From NCBI RefSeq assembly GCF_002837135.1, contig NZ_NWBQ01000011.1, forward strand, positions 30,364 through 94,363: a DNA stretch of 64,000 nucleotides. Direction: 5' to 3'. The translations under genes were made by a program, and so were the position numbers. This DNA is from Macromonas bipunctata. Lineage in GTDB: Bacteria > Pseudomonadota > Gammaproteobacteria > Burkholderiales > Burkholderiaceae_C. Within the stretch, counting starts at the first letter, position 1. Each line of letters starts with the position of its first letter. Below the pieces are notes generated by a model that was not told the DNA's origin, made no database searches, and was given only the letters and a program-made list of their open reading frames with translations. Positions 9,286 through 19,833 of the stretch are shown in pieces.

Positions 9286-9723
9286 AAAAAAGCATGGCGG
9301 GTGGTGCTCGACACCAACATTTTGGTGGCAGCGGCACGCAGCCAAGTGGGTGCATCCCACGCACTGTTACGCCAACTGCGTACTGGCCGGTTAGTAGCAC
9401 TGGTGTCGGTGCCACTGATGTTGGAATATGAAGCTGTGCTCAAGCGCCCCGAACAGCTCGCCCCTGGGAGCCGCACACCGGCGATGGTCGATGCCATGCT
9501 GAACGCCTTGTCGCTGTGCATCGAGCCTGTCCACCTGCATTACCTGTGGCGGCCCCAATTGCGCGATCCCGCCGACGAGATGGTGCTTGAAACCGCACTC
9601 AACGGGCGGGCGCAAGGGCTGATCACGCTCAATGTGAAAGACTTTGCCCCAGCCGCTCACTTTGGCCTGCCCGTGCTCACGCCAGGCGCTTTTCTGCAAC
9701 AACTGAACGAGGAGAATACCTGA
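9283..9723 (+). CDS. PIN-domain toxin (putative VapC-like ribonuclease)
   Basis: A 146-residue PIN-domain protein of the COG1569-like type. The first acidic residue is in VVLDTNILVAAARS (D9), the conserved Glu in MLEYEAVLKRP, and the further acids in DPADEMVLETA and VKDFAPA, giving a plausible Mg2+ nuclease site. Such proteins are RNases held inactive by the co-encoded antitoxin. The stop overlaps the antitoxin start by one base (TGATG), so the two are translationally coupled with the toxin first. It is divergent from ruvA and AT-richer at its 5' end. Confidence 0.85.
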   Translation: MKKAWRVVLDTNILVAAARSQVGASHALLRQLRTGRLVALVSVPLMLEYEAVLKRPEQLAPGSRTPAMVDAMLNALSLCIEPVHLHYLWRPQLRDPADEMVLETALNGRAQGLITLNVKDFAPAAHFGLPVLTPGAFLQQLNEENT

Positions 9724-9962
9724 TGGCCAATTACGCACTGCGCGTGCCGGAATCGCTGTTTGCCTACGCCCGATCGGTGGCGCAGGAGGAACACGTTTCG
9801 ATGAACCAGTTCTTTGTCACGGCCATTGCTGAGAAAGTCTCGGCCCTCAAAACCGAAGCCTACTTCCGCGAACGCCAAACCCAAGGCGACCTCAACGCCT
9901 TGGATACGTGGCTGGCGGCCAGCCCCAACGCCCGGCCCCTGCCAGGTGACGAACTGCCTTGA
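9723..9962 (+). CDS. Antitoxin of the PIN toxin (HicB/RHH-like)
   Basis: A 79-residue protein with a ribbon-helix-helix-like N-terminus: ANYALRVPESLFAYARSVAQ followed by EHVSMNQFFVTAIAEKVSAL, typical for HicB-family or Arc-like antitoxins. The rest is a short acidic/Pro-rich tail expected to wrap the toxin. It overlaps the PIN gene by one base. DNA binding near 9268-9285 is a reasonable inference but unproven. Confidence 0.8.
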   Translation: MANYALRVPESLFAYARSVAQEEHVSMNQFFVTAIAEKVSALKTEAYFRERQTQGDLNALDTWLAASPNARPLPGDELP

Positions 9963-9987
9963 TAGCCCATTACCGCCCCGACCTACC

Positions 9988-11010
9988 TTGATTCTCACCC
10001 ACACCTTCGCCCCCCCCGACAACACCCGCATGGCCCACCTGTGCGGCCCGATGGACCAGCACGTGCGCACCATCGAAGCGGCGTTGCAAGTCAAGATCGC
10101 GCACCGCTTTGAGCAGTTCCGCATCGAAGGCCCCAAAGCCAAAGCCGAGCAGGCACTGGAGGTGTTGCAGGCGCTGTACGAGCTGGCGCGCCACCCCATC
10201 CCAGACGAGCAAATTCAACTCATGCTGGCGGGCGACACCAGCTTGCCCGAAGGCAGCGTGGACACCGTGGCCATGCACACCCGACGCGGCGAGGTGCGGG
10301 GCCGCACCGCCAACCAGCAACGCTACCTGGCCAGCATGGCCACACACGACATCACCTTTGGCATAGGCCCGGCGGGCACGGGCAAGACTTACCTGGCCGT
10401 GGCCTGCGCCGTCGATGCGCTGGAGCGCAACGCCGTGCAGCGCATCGTGCTGACGCGCCCAGCGGTGGAGGCCGGCGAGCGGCTGGGCTTTCTGCCCGGT
10501 GATTTGACGCAAAAGGTGGACCCTTACCTGCGCCCGCTGTACGACGCGCTGTACGACCTGATGGGCCACGACAAGGTACAAAAAGCGTTCGAGCGCCAAC
10601 AAATTGAAATTGCACCACTCGCCTTCATGCGCGGGCGCACGCTCAACCACGCCTTCGTCATTCTGGACGAAGCGCAGAACACCACGCCCGAACAGATGAA
10701 AATGTTTCTCACCCGCATCGGCTTTGGCAGCAAGGCGGTGGTCACGGGCGACGTGAGCCAGATCGACCTGCCGCGCACCCAGCTCAGTGGCCTGATTGAC
10801 GCAGAACGCGTCTTGAAGCGCGTGCAAGGCATCGCCATCAACCGCCTGACCAGCGCCGACGTGGTGCGCCACCCACTGGTGGCCCGCATCGTGGACGCTT
10901 ACGACAGCGGCAGCGCCAGCGCCAGCCTGGACGATACTGGCATCAACGCCACCCCCGCACCGCGCCGCGCCAGCCGCACCGGGCGCACGCCCCGCCCCAC
11001 CTTGGATTGA
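9988..11010 (+). CDS. phoH: PhoH-family ATPase
   Basis: A 340-residue PhoH-like P-loop ATPase. The N-terminal part resembles a KH-like domain, Walker A GPAGTGKT is at residues 127-134 and Walker B ILDEAQNTT near 222. The PhoH/YbeZ family works with YbeY in rRNA maturation and RNA metabolism. TTG at 9988 is chosen because homologues begin (M)IL-HTF-PP-NNTR; no ATG lies at that point. The Ala/Arg-rich tail after residue 310 is low complexity. The usual neighbour ybeY is present but separated by rmuC. Confidence 0.9.
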   Translation: MILTHTFAPPDNTRMAHLCGPMDQHVRTIEAALQVKIAHRFEQFRIEGPKAKAEQALEVLQALYELARHPIPDEQIQLMLAGDTSLPEGSVDTVAMHTRRGEVRGRTANQQRYLASMATHDITFGIGPAGTGKTYLAVACAVDALERNAVQRIVLTRPAVEAGERLGFLPGDLTQKVDPYLRPLYDALYDLMGHDKVQKAFERQQIEIAPLAFMRGRTLNHAFVILDEAQNTTPEQMKMFLTRIGFGSKAVVTGDVSQIDLPRTQLSGLIDAERVLKRVQGIAINRLTSADVVRHPLVARIVDAYDSGSASASLDDTGINATPAPRRASRTGRTPRPTLD

Positions 11011-11018
11011 CCCACCCC

Positions 11019-12875
11019 ATGAGCCCCGACACCCTGTTGTACCTGTTGCTGGCGGGCCTGCTGGCCGTCATCGGTTTGCAAGTGCTGCACCTGGTGCGCA
11101 AGCGCCCGTTCGAGCTGCCACCCGACCTCAACACCCGCCTGACGCTGCTGGAACACAACCTGCACAACCTGCTGCAGACCAGCACGCGGCAAGAAGGCGG
11201 CCACGAGCGGGTCGAGTCCCGCCTGACCAGCCTGGACAACACCCTGATCCAGCACATAGCGCAGCTGCAAAAAAGCACCGGCGACCAGCTCGAAACCACG
11301 CGCCAGGCGCTGGACGACAAACTCGCGCGCTCGCACGAGGAAACCCGCCACAGCCGCCAGGAACTGACGCAAGCCTTCCAGCAGCTCGAACAACGGCTGG
11401 AGCAGCGCCTGGGCGGCTTTGACAGCGCCATGGGCCAACGCTTTGACAGCCTGCAACACGCCCTGCTGGGCCGCCTGGACCACAACGGCCAGACCCTCAA
11501 CGACCACCTGCAACAGGCGCAAGCCCAAGCGGTGCAGGCACGCGATGAACTGGGCCAGACCCTGGGCCTGTTCCGCAGCGAAATTGGCCAGGGCCTGCAA
11601 AGCCTGTCCAGCGAGACCCAGCACGCGCACCAGAGCGCCAGCGCCAGCGCCAACCGCTTCGAGCAGCAGATGCAGCAGCACATCCAGGAACGCTTTGGCG
11701 CGCTGATGCAAACCACCCAGCAAACGCTGGACTCCATCCGCACCGACACCCAGTCGCGCCTGAGCGCGCTGTCGCTGGCGCTCAAGAACCAGCTCGACAG
11801 CAACGGCCAGCAACTGCGCCACCAGCTGGCCACGCTGCAGGATGGCGTGGGGCAGCAACTGTCGGCGCTGGTGCAGAACTCCAGCCAGAACGCCGAGCAG
11901 CTGCGGCTGGCGCTTAACGACCGGCTGGCCGCCATCCAGGCCGACAACAGCGCCAAGCTCGAGGAAATGCGCCGCACCGTCGATGAAAAACTCCACGCCA
12001 CGCTGGAGCAGCGCCTGGGCGAATCGTTCAGACTCGTCAGCGACCGGCTCGAACAAGTCCACAAGGGGCTGGGCGAGATGCAGACCCTGGCCAGCAGCGT
12101 GGGCGACCTGAAGCGCGTCATGACCAACGTCAAGACCCGCGGCACCTGGGGCGAGGTACAACTGGGCGCCATCATCGACAACGTGCTCACGCCCGACCAG
12201 TACGCCAAGAACGTCAAGACCGTGCCCGGCAGCGACGAGCTGGTCGAGTTCGCCATCCGCCTGCCCGGGCGCCGCGACGAGCAGCCGGTCTGGCTGCCCA
12301 TCGACTCCAAGTACCCGGTCGAACACCACCAGCGCCTGCTGGACGCGCAGGACTCTGCCGACAAGGCGCTGATCCAGAGCACCGGCGCCGCGTTCGAGGC
12401 CTCCATCAAGCTCGAAGCCAAGAAGATCTTCGTCAAGTACGTCTCGCCGCCGCACACCACCGACTTTGCGGTGCTCTACCTGCCCACCGAGGGCCTGTTT
12501 GCCGAAGTCATGCGCCGCCCCGGCCTAGTGGAAGCGGTGCAGAACGACTGCCGCGTCATGATCACGGGCCCGGCCAACCTAGCCGCCATGCTCAACAGCC
12601 TGCAGATGGGCTTCAAGACGCTGGCAATCGAGAAACGCTCGTCCGAAGTCTGGGCCGTGCTGGGCCAGGTCAAGACCGAGTTCAGCAAATTTGGCGAGGT
12701 GGTGGAAGCCACGCGCAAGTCCATCGACGCCGCTGCGCGCAAGTTCGAGCAGGTCGATGTACGCACCCGCGCCATCCAGCGCAAGCTGCGCACGGTGCAA
12801 GAACTGCCCAGCCCGTCAGCCGAGGATGCCCCTGCCGCCACACTGGGCAACCCCAGCGACGACATCGAAGACTGA
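11019..12875 (+). CDS. rmuC: DNA recombination protein RmuC
   Basis: A 618-residue RmuC-family protein. An N-terminal membrane helix (LLYLLLAGLLAVIGLQVLHL) is followed by a very long coiled coil rich in Gln, Leu and Glu (about residues 40-360) and the C-terminal nuclease-like domain with TRGTWGEVQLGAIIDNVL and LPIDSKYPVEHHQRL. RmuC limits inversions at short inverted repeats in E. coli. ATG at 11019 is preferred; a TTG at 11007 overlaps the phoH stop. It interrupts the otherwise common phoH-ybeY pair and probably shares their transcript. Confidence 0.95.
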   Translation: MSPDTLLYLLLAGLLAVIGLQVLHLVRKRPFELPPDLNTRLTLLEHNLHNLLQTSTRQEGGHERVESRLTSLDNTLIQHIAQLQKSTGDQLETTRQALDDKLARSHEETRHSRQELTQAFQQLEQRLEQRLGGFDSAMGQRFDSLQHALLGRLDHNGQTLNDHLQQAQAQAVQARDELGQTLGLFRSEIGQGLQSLSSETQHAHQSASASANRFEQQMQQHIQERFGALMQTTQQTLDSIRTDTQSRLSALSLALKNQLDSNGQQLRHQLATLQDGVGQQLSALVQNSSQNAEQLRLALNDRLAAIQADNSAKLEEMRRTVDEKLHATLEQRLGESFRLVSDRLEQVHKGLGEMQTLASSVGDLKRVMTNVKTRGTWGEVQLGAIIDNVLTPDQYAKNVKTVPGSDELVEFAIRLPGRRDEQPVWLPIDSKYPVEHHQRLLDAQDSADKALIQSTGAAFEASIKLEAKKIFVKYVSPPHTTDFAVLYLPTEGLFAEVMRRPGLVEAVQNDCRVMITGPANLAAMLNSLQMGFKTLAIEKRSSEVWAVLGQVKTEFSKFGEVVEATRKSIDAAARKFEQVDVRTRAIQRKLRTVQELPSPSAEDAPAATLGNPSDDIED

Positions 12876-13016
12876 ACGTCTGTTGCTGGTTTTGAGGCAA
12901 GCAGCCGCACGCAGAACGCTGTAGCCTCCTCCGGCGACCTGTGTTGACAAGTGCTAATAAATGCTAGAAATTTTGTATCTATCCACCGTTTTACCTGTCC
13001 ACCACCACACGCCCTC

Positions 13017-13481
13017 ATGTCCACCCGCCTGCCCGCCCTGAGTCTGTCCCTGCAATTTGCCCGCTTTGACGGCGTGGCCGACCACCGCACCGCCCTGCCC
13101 CGCCACAAGGTGGAACGCTGGCTGCGCCACGCGCTCGGTGCCGACGGCGAAATCACCGTGCGTATCGTCGATGCCGAAGAGGGCCAGACCCTCAACCGCG
13201 ACTACCGCCAGAAAGACTACGCCACCAACGTGCTCACCTTCGACTACGAGACCGACCCCGTGGTGATGGCCGACTTGGTGCTGTGCGCCCCCGTGGTGGC
13301 CCGCGAAGCCGCCGAACAAGGCAAAAGCCTGCAAGCCCACTACGCCCACCTGCTGGTGCATGGCGCGCTGCACGCCCAAGGCTGGGACCACGAAACCAGC
13401 GAAGCCGATGCCGAGGCCATGGAAGCGCGCGAGATCGAGATCCTGGCCGGGCTGGGGTTTGACAACCCTTACGCCACCTGA
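13017..13481 (+). CDS. ybeY: Endoribonuclease YbeY (rRNA maturation factor)
   Basis: A 154-residue metalloprotein. The zinc-binding motif [11 protein letters not shown], matching HxxxHxxxxxH, is near residues 116-126, and the [11 protein letters not shown] stretch is typical. YbeY processes 16S rRNA 3' ends and takes part in ribosome quality control. ATG at 13017 ([15 protein letters not shown]) fits the family. About 140 bases without an evident gene separate it from rmuC. It ends five bases before the convergent dbpA stop. Confidence 0.95.
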   Translation: MSTRLPALSLSLQFARFDGVADHRTALPRHKVERWLRHALGADGEITVRIVDAEEGQTLNRDYRQKDYATNVLTFDYETDPVVMADLVLCAPVVAREAAEQGKSLQAHYAHLLVHGALHAQGWDHETSEADAEAMEAREIEILAGLGFDNPYAT

Positions 13482-13485
13482 AACA

Positions 13486-14919
13486 TCAAAGCAGCCGCAC
13501 CTTCACGCTGCGGCCCTTGATACGCCCGGTGGCCAACTTGGCCTCGGCCTGCTTGGCAATGGCGCGATCCACCGCCACGTAGGTGGAAAACTCGTTGATG
13601 TTGATCTTGCCAATCTGCTCCTTGGCAAAACCGGCCTCACCGGTCAAAGCACCCAGCACATCGCCGGCGCGGATTTTTTCCTTGCGGCCGCCCAGAATCT
13701 GCAGCGTCGCCATCGGCGGGCGCAACGGGCCGCCTGCCGCCGGGGTCAAGCTGGCCAACGGTTGCCACGTGGATTCACGCCCCTGCAACTGCTCAATGCG
13801 GCCCACGCTGCCCATTTCGTCCAGACTGGCCAGCGTCAGGGCCAAGCCTTCGGCGTCACCGCGCCCGGTGCGGCCTATGCGGTGGACGTGGACCTCCGGG
13901 TCGGGTGTCACGTCCACGTTGATGACGCACGCCAGTTGCGCGATGTCGATGCCGCGTGCGGCCACATCGGTGGCCACCAGCACCGAACAGCTGCGGTTGG
14001 CAAACTGCACCAGCACCTGATCGCGCTCGCGCTGCTCCAGCTCGCCGTACAGCGCCAGCGCACTGAAGCCTTGCGCTTGCAGCACCGCCACCACGTCGCG
14101 GCACTGCTGCTTGGTGTTGCAAAACGCCAGCGTTGATTCGGGCCGGAAGTGGTTCAGCAGCAGCGACACCGCGTGCAGGCGTTCGCTGTCTTTCACCTCG
14201 TAAAACACCTGCCGGATCTTGTGGCCGCTGTGCTGCGCCTGCACCTTCACCGTTTGCGGCCCGCGCATGAACTGCGCCGCCAGCTGGGCAATGCCATCGG
14301 GGTAAGTGGCTGAGAACAACAAGGTCTGGCGTTGTGCCGGGCAACGCTTCGCCACTTGGGCGATGTCCTCGAAGAACCCCATGTCCAGCATGCGGTCGGC
14401 CTCGTCCAGCACCAGCGTTTGCACCGCGTCCAGGCTAAGGGAGCCGCGCTCCAGATGGTCCAGAATCCGCCCCGGTGTGCCCACCACCACGTGCGTGCCG
14501 TGTTCCAGGCTCAAGGTCTGGCCGCGCAAGGCCACGCCACCGCACAGCGTCACCACCTTGATGTTGCCCACCGCGCGCGCCAGGCGGCGGATTTCCAGCG
14601 TCACCTGGTCGGCCAGCTCCCGCGTAGGGCACAACACCAGCGCCTGCGCCTGCCAACGCGCCGGGTCGAGCTTTTGCACCAGCGGCAGGCCAAACGCCAC
14701 CGTCTTGCCGCTGCCCGTGCTGGCTTGGGCGATCACATCACGCCCAGCCAACGTCAGCGGCAAACTGGCGGCCTGGATCGGTGTCATGGTGGTGTAGCCC
14801 AATTGGGCCAGGTTGGCCAAGGCGGCCTCGGGCAAGTTCAGGCCAGCAAAAGACGGGCCAGCGGTGGCGGCGGTCAACACAGGGGCGGCGGGGGCAACAG
14901 AAGGCGAAGGGATATTCAT
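13486..14919 (-). CDS. dbpA: ATP-dependent RNA helicase DbpA
   Basis: A 477-residue DEAD-box helicase. The Q motif is followed by Walker A STGSGKT, the DEAD box LVLDEADRMLD, motif III SAT and motif VI HRIGRTGRG. The last 75 residues form the DbpA RNA-binding domain (GGRKEKIRAGDVLGALTGEA and FSTYVAVDRAIA), which binds hairpin 92 of 23S rRNA; this separates it from RhlE and SrmB. It acts in late assembly of the large ribosomal subunit. It is convergent with ybeY and divergent from the alcohol dehydrogenase. Confidence 0.95.
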   Translation of the reverse strand: MNIPSPSVAPAAPVLTAATAGPSFAGLNLPEAALANLAQLGYTTMTPIQAASLPLTLAGRDVIAQASTGSGKTVAFGLPLVQKLDPARWQAQALVLCPTRELADQVTLEIRRLARAVGNIKVVTLCGGVALRGQTLSLEHGTHVVVGTPGRILDHLERGSLSLDAVQTLVLDEADRMLDMGFFEDIAQVAKRCPAQRQTLLFSATYPDGIAQLAAQFMRGPQTVKVQAQHSGHKIRQVFYEVKDSERLHAVSLLLNHFRPESTLAFCNTKQQCRDVVAVLQAQGFSALALYGELEQRERDQVLVQFANRSCSVLVATDVAARGIDIAQLACVINVDVTPDPEVHVHRIGRTGRGDAEGLALTLASLDEMGSVGRIEQLQGRESTWQPLASLTPAAGGPLRPPMATLQILGGRKEKIRAGDVLGALTGEAGFAKEQIGKININEFSTYVAVDRAIAKQAEAKLATGRIKGRSVKVRLL

Positions 14920-15092
14920 CGGGTGATTATCGTTGGCGTGGCAGCCGCGCCATCAGGGTAAACGCCAGATAGCCGTTTGGCGCCCAGCCTCGCACAATGG
15001 CACATCAGACCCGCCCGCGCCAGCGCACACGCCACGGCCAAGGGTGGGCGCATCTTGCCGCCGCCGTGCCCGACAACCGAGGAGTAAATGCC

Positions 15093-16190
15093 ATGAGTAC
15101 CCTGATGAGAGCCGCCGTGTTTGTGGAACCGGGCCGCATTGAGCTGGCCGACAAGCCCATCCCCAACGTCGGGCCCAACGATGCGCTGATCCGCATCACC
15201 ACCACCACCATCTGCGGCACCGACGTCCACATCCTCAAGGGCGAGTACCCCGTGGCCAAGGGCCTGACCGTCGGCCACGAACCCGTGGGCGTGATCGAAA
15301 AACTCGGCAGCGCCGTGGTGGGCTACACCGAAGGCCAGCGCGTGATTGCCGGGGCCATATGCCCCAACTTCAACTCCTATGCCGCGCAAGATGGCGCACC
15401 GTCGCAGGACGGCAGCTATCTGATTCCGCAAGGCCTGTGCGGCTGCCACGGCTACAAGGCCACCGCCGGCTGGCGCTTTGGCAACCTCATCGACGGCACG
15501 CAGGCCGAGTACGTGCTGGTGCCCGATGCCCAGGCCAACCTCGCCCCTATCCCCGACGGCCTGACCGACGAGCAGGTGCTGATGTGCCCCGACATCATGT
15601 CCACCGGCTTCAAGGGCGCCGAAAACGCCAACATCAAAATCGGCGACACCGTGGTGGTGTTTGCCCAAGGCCCCATTGGCCTGTGCGCCACCGCTGGCGC
15701 GCGCCTGCTGGGGGCCACCACCATCATCACCGTCGACGGCAACGACCACCGCCTGGGCATCTCGCAAAAAATGGGGGCCGACATCACGCTCAACTTCAAC
15801 CAGTGCGACGTGGTGGACGAGATCATGAAACTCACCGGCGGGCGCGGTGCGGACTCGTCGATCGAAGCGCTGGGCACGCAAACCACCTTCGAGGCGGCGC
15901 TGCGCGTGCTCAAGCCCGGCGGCACGCTATCGAGCCTGGGCGTGTACTCGTCCGACCTCAAGATCCCGATGTCGGCGTTTGCGGCGGGCCTGGGCGACCA
16001 CCAGATCCGCACCGCGCTGTGCCCCGGTGGCAAGGAGCGCATGCGCCGCCTGATGAACGTGGTGGCCTCCAGCCGGGTGGACTTGGGCCTGCTGGTGACG
16101 CACCAGTACGCGCTGGACGACATCGTGGCCGCCTACGACCTGTTCTCGCACCAGCGCGACGGCGTGCTCAAGGTGGCCATCAAACCCTGA
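15093..16190 (+). CDS. Zinc-dependent alcohol dehydrogenase, isopropanol/TBADH-like
   Basis: A 365-residue medium-chain dehydrogenase. Catalytic zinc ligands are expected in TICGTDVHILKGE, in GLTVGHEPVG and in PDIMSTGF. The four-Cys structural zinc loop of most family members is missing, as in the NADP-dependent secondary alcohol dehydrogenase group, which this also resembles by LCPGGKERMRRLMNVV and VTHQYALDDIVAAYDLF. The nucleotide-binding motif is AQGPIGLCATAGA. Substrate and cofactor are not certain. ATG at 15093 follows a GAGGAG ribosome site. It is followed by the glutathione-dependent formaldehyde dehydrogenase, about 100 bases away. Confidence 0.85.
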   Translation: MSTLMRAAVFVEPGRIELADKPIPNVGPNDALIRITTTTICGTDVHILKGEYPVAKGLTVGHEPVGVIEKLGSAVVGYTEGQRVIAGAICPNFNSYAAQDGAPSQDGSYLIPQGLCGCHGYKATAGWRFGNLIDGTQAEYVLVPDAQANLAPIPDGLTDEQVLMCPDIMSTGFKGAENANIKIGDTVVVFAQGPIGLCATAGARLLGATTIITVDGNDHRLGISQKMGADITLNFNQCDVVDEIMKLTGGRGADSSIEALGTQTTFEAALRVLKPGGTLSSLGVYSSDLKIPMSAFAAGLGDHQIRTALCPGGKERMRRLMNVVASSRVDLGLLVTHQYALDDIVAAYDLFSHQRDGVLKVAIKP

Positions 16191-16288
16191 AAAACGGGCG
16201 TCGGGGCCACGGCCAGCGGCGCGTGCGCGGTGTTTGTAAACTAGCGGCCACAACCTTTTCCTCCGTTCAACCGCAAAGGACACCCCTC

Positions 16289-17407
<1,119 letters not shown>

Positions 17408-17440
17408 CCCTTCAGCCGCAGCGCTACGGCGACACCACGG

Positions 17441-18280
17441 TTACACATCCACCTTCTTGACGTACGCCAGCGCCACCCGGGGCGCGGCGTGCAGCAGGGC
17501 GGAGATCTGGTCGATGTCGTTGGCCAGCAGCGGGGACTCCCAGTCGCGCGTGGTGTGACGCGCCAGCCGCGCGGCCAGCACCACACTTTGCACCTTGGCG
17601 CTGGCCTCCATTTGCTGCGGGTTGCTCAGGCGCGCCCACAGGGGCGGCAAGCGCCAGCGTTGCAGCAGGGCCTGGCGCAACGCGTCCAGCTCCACGTTCA
17701 GCACCTGGCGCTGGGCCGCTGCGCGGCGCAAGGTGGGGTCGGCCTGGCGGGCGGCGGCCAGGCGCAGCATCAGCGCCGGGGCGTGGTACCACATCAGCAT
17801 CTCGGTCACGTCCTGCAGGCGTGCCAGCAGCGCCAGCAGCGACGCGTCGGGGTCGGCGCGGTGTACCGCAAACGCCAGCGCAAAGCGGCCCGCCCGCTCG
17901 CTGCGCCGGTGCAGCGCGGCCAGTGCCTCCAGTGCGGCGGGCTGGTCCTGCAGCCAGACCTGCAGCGTCATCTGCGGCCCGAAGTGGGCAAAGAACGGCG
18001 AGATGCCGCTCATCACCAGCGCACCCAGCACCGAATCGGGCAGCTCGGCGTCGTCATCGCCCCAGCGCCGCCAACGGGTGGCCAGATCGGCCATGAACTT
18101 GAGCGTCAGCAGCGGGTCGGCCTCGATCACCGCCGCCAGCTGCGATGGCGCCACCTGCTCCTCGGCCTCGCGCAAGGCCTCCAGCGCGGTGGCAGTGGTG
18201 TCCCACACGGGCATGTCGGCGGGCTTGAAATGGCGCACCCAAGCGTCCAGATCCCGCAACGGTTGCTCCAGTCCTGCCAT
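17441..18280 (-). CDS. HDOD domain-containing protein
   Basis: A 279-residue protein with an HDOD domain, recognised by LREAEEQVAPSQLAAVIEAD followed by PLLTLKFMADLAT and by a long all-helical core. HDOD domains resemble HD phosphohydrolases but lack the metal site, and they act in signalling and often in taxis or cyclic-di-GMP systems. There is no second domain here. ATG at 18280 gives MAGLEQPLRDLDAW. Convergent with frmA and 80 bases downstream of tyrS on the same strand. The exact role is unknown. Confidence 0.8.
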   Translation of the reverse strand: MAGLEQPLRDLDAWVRHFKPADMPVWDTTATALEALREAEEQVAPSQLAAVIEADPLLTLKFMADLATRWRRWGDDDAELPDSVLGALVMSGISPFFAHFGPQMTLQVWLQDQPAALEALAALHRRSERAGRFALAFAVHRADPDASLLALLARLQDVTEMLMWYHAPALMLRLAAARQADPTLRRAAAQRQVLNVELDALRQALLQRWRLPPLWARLSNPQQMEASAKVQSVVLAARLARHTTRDWESPLLANDIDQISALLHAAPRVALAYVKKVDV

Positions 18281-18360
18281 GTGTGCGTGCTCCTGTCTGC
18301 GGGTGGTGGTGGCGTTGCTTTCATTATGCGCGCCCCACCACGCCCTGCGGCCGACGGGCC

Positions 18361-19614
18361 TTACGCAAGCGTCACGCGGGCAAACTTGCGCTTGCCCACC
18401 TGCACCACATAGGTGCCCGCATCCAGCTTCAGGCCGCGGTCGCTCACCACCGCGCCGTCCACGCGCACACCGCCGCCGTCGATCAGGCGGTTGGCCTCGC
18501 TGGTCGAGGGTGCCAGATTGGCCTGCTTGAGCAACGCCCCGATGCCCAGCGGCGCGCCCGCCAGCGCCACCTCGGGAATCTCGTCGGGCACACCGCCCTT
18601 GCTGCGGTTGATAAAGTCCTGCTCCGCCGCGTCCGCCGCCGCCGCGCTGTGGAAGCGCGCCGTGATCTCCTTGGCCAGTGCCACCTTGGCGTCCTTGGGG
18701 TTGGCACCCTGGGCGATAGCGGTTTTGAGCGCCGCGATCTCGGCCTCGCTTCTGAAGCTCAACAGCGTGTACCAGTCCCACATCAGCGTGTCGCTGATCG
18801 ACAGCACCTTGGCAAACATGGTGTTGGCATCTTCGGTAATGCCAATGTAGTTGTTCTTGGATTTGGACATCTTGTCCACCCCGTCCAGCCCCACCAGCAG
18901 CGGCATGGTCAGAATGCACTGCGGCTCCTGGCCGTACTCCTGCTGCAGGTGGCGGCCCATCAGCAGGTTGAACTTCTGGTCGGTGCCGCCCAGCTCCAGA
19001 TCACTCTTCAAGGCCACCGAGTCGTAGCCCTGCATCAGCGGGTACAGGAACTCGTGCACGCTGATGGAGGTACCGGCGCTAAAGCGTTGGTGGAAATCGT
19101 TGCGCTCCATCATGCGCGCCACCGTGTACTTGGCCGCCAGCTGGATCATGCCCACCGAACCCAGCGGCTCGCACCACTCGCTGTTGTAGCGGATCTCGGT
19201 CTTGGCCGGGTCCAGCACCAGGCTGGCCTGCTTGTAGTAGGTCTCGGCGTTGGCCTTGATCTGCTCCGGTGTCAGTGGCGGGCGCGTGCTGTTGCGGCCC
19301 GACGGGTCACCGATCAGGGTGGTGAAGTCGCCAATCAGGAAGATGACGGTGTGGCCCAAGTCCTGCAGCTGGCGCATCTTGTTGAGCACCACCGTGTGGC
19401 CGATGTGGATGTCGGGCGCGGTCGGGTCCAGCCCCAGCTTGATGCGCAGCGGCACGCCGCTGGCCTCGCTTTTTTGCAGTTTCTTGACCCAGTCGGCTTC
19501 GGGAATCAGCTCCTCGCAGCCGCGCCGCGTCACGGCGAGCGCGTGCTGCACCGCATCGGACAACACCGGCGCGGGCGAGGAAGAACAGGAGGAGAGAGCA
19601 GGTGTGTGGTTCAT
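18361..19614 (-). CDS. tyrS: Tyrosyl-tRNA synthetase
   Basis: A 417-residue class I synthetase. The HIGH motif (HIGH exactly) is at residues 70-73 in [18 protein letters not shown], and KMSKS occurs in [11 protein letters not shown]-terminal S4-like RNA-binding domain is present ([15 protein letters not shown]). The [15 protein letters not shown] pattern belongs to the TyrZ-like subtype of bacterial TyrRS. ATG at 19614. The first 20 residues are Ser/Pro-rich and probably disordered. It is divergent from the M23 peptidase gene; the 219-base gap must hold both promoters, but I could not define them. Confidence 0.95.
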   Translation of the reverse strand: MNHTPALSSCSSSPAPVLSDAVQHALAVTRRGCEELIPEADWVKKLQKSEASGVPLRIKLGLDPTAPDIHIGHTVVLNKMRQLQDLGHTVIFLIGDFTTLIGDPSGRNSTRPPLTPEQIKANAETYYKQASLVLDPAKTEIRYNSEWCEPLGSVGMIQLAAKYTVARMMERNDFHQRFSAGTSISVHEFLYPLMQGYDSVALKSDLELGGTDQKFNLLMGRHLQQEYGQEPQCILTMPLLVGLDGVDKMSKSKNNYIGITEDANTMFAKVLSISDTLMWDWYTLLSFRSEAEIAALKTAIAQGANPKDAKVALAKEITARFHSAAAADAAEQDFINRSKGGVPDEIPEVALAGAPLGIGALLKQANLAPSTSEANRLIDGGGVRVDGAVVSDRGLKLDAGTYVVQVGKRKFARVTLA

Positions 19615-19833
19615 GGGACGGCAGGACAAACAGGTGCAGTGCCCGGACAATCGGGCTATACTGGTGCGCTATCTTGGCTTGTCATTCTAGTGGGCGCCAC
19701 GGTCTTGCACCGACCGGCACCCGGCAAATGCCCCCTTTCCCGGCGACTGCGTGGCCTTGCGTGCCAGCCCTCGCCCTGAGGCCAGCGGCCCTGCAACCCC
19801 GGTTGCGTGGGGTAACTGGCCCACGCACAACCT

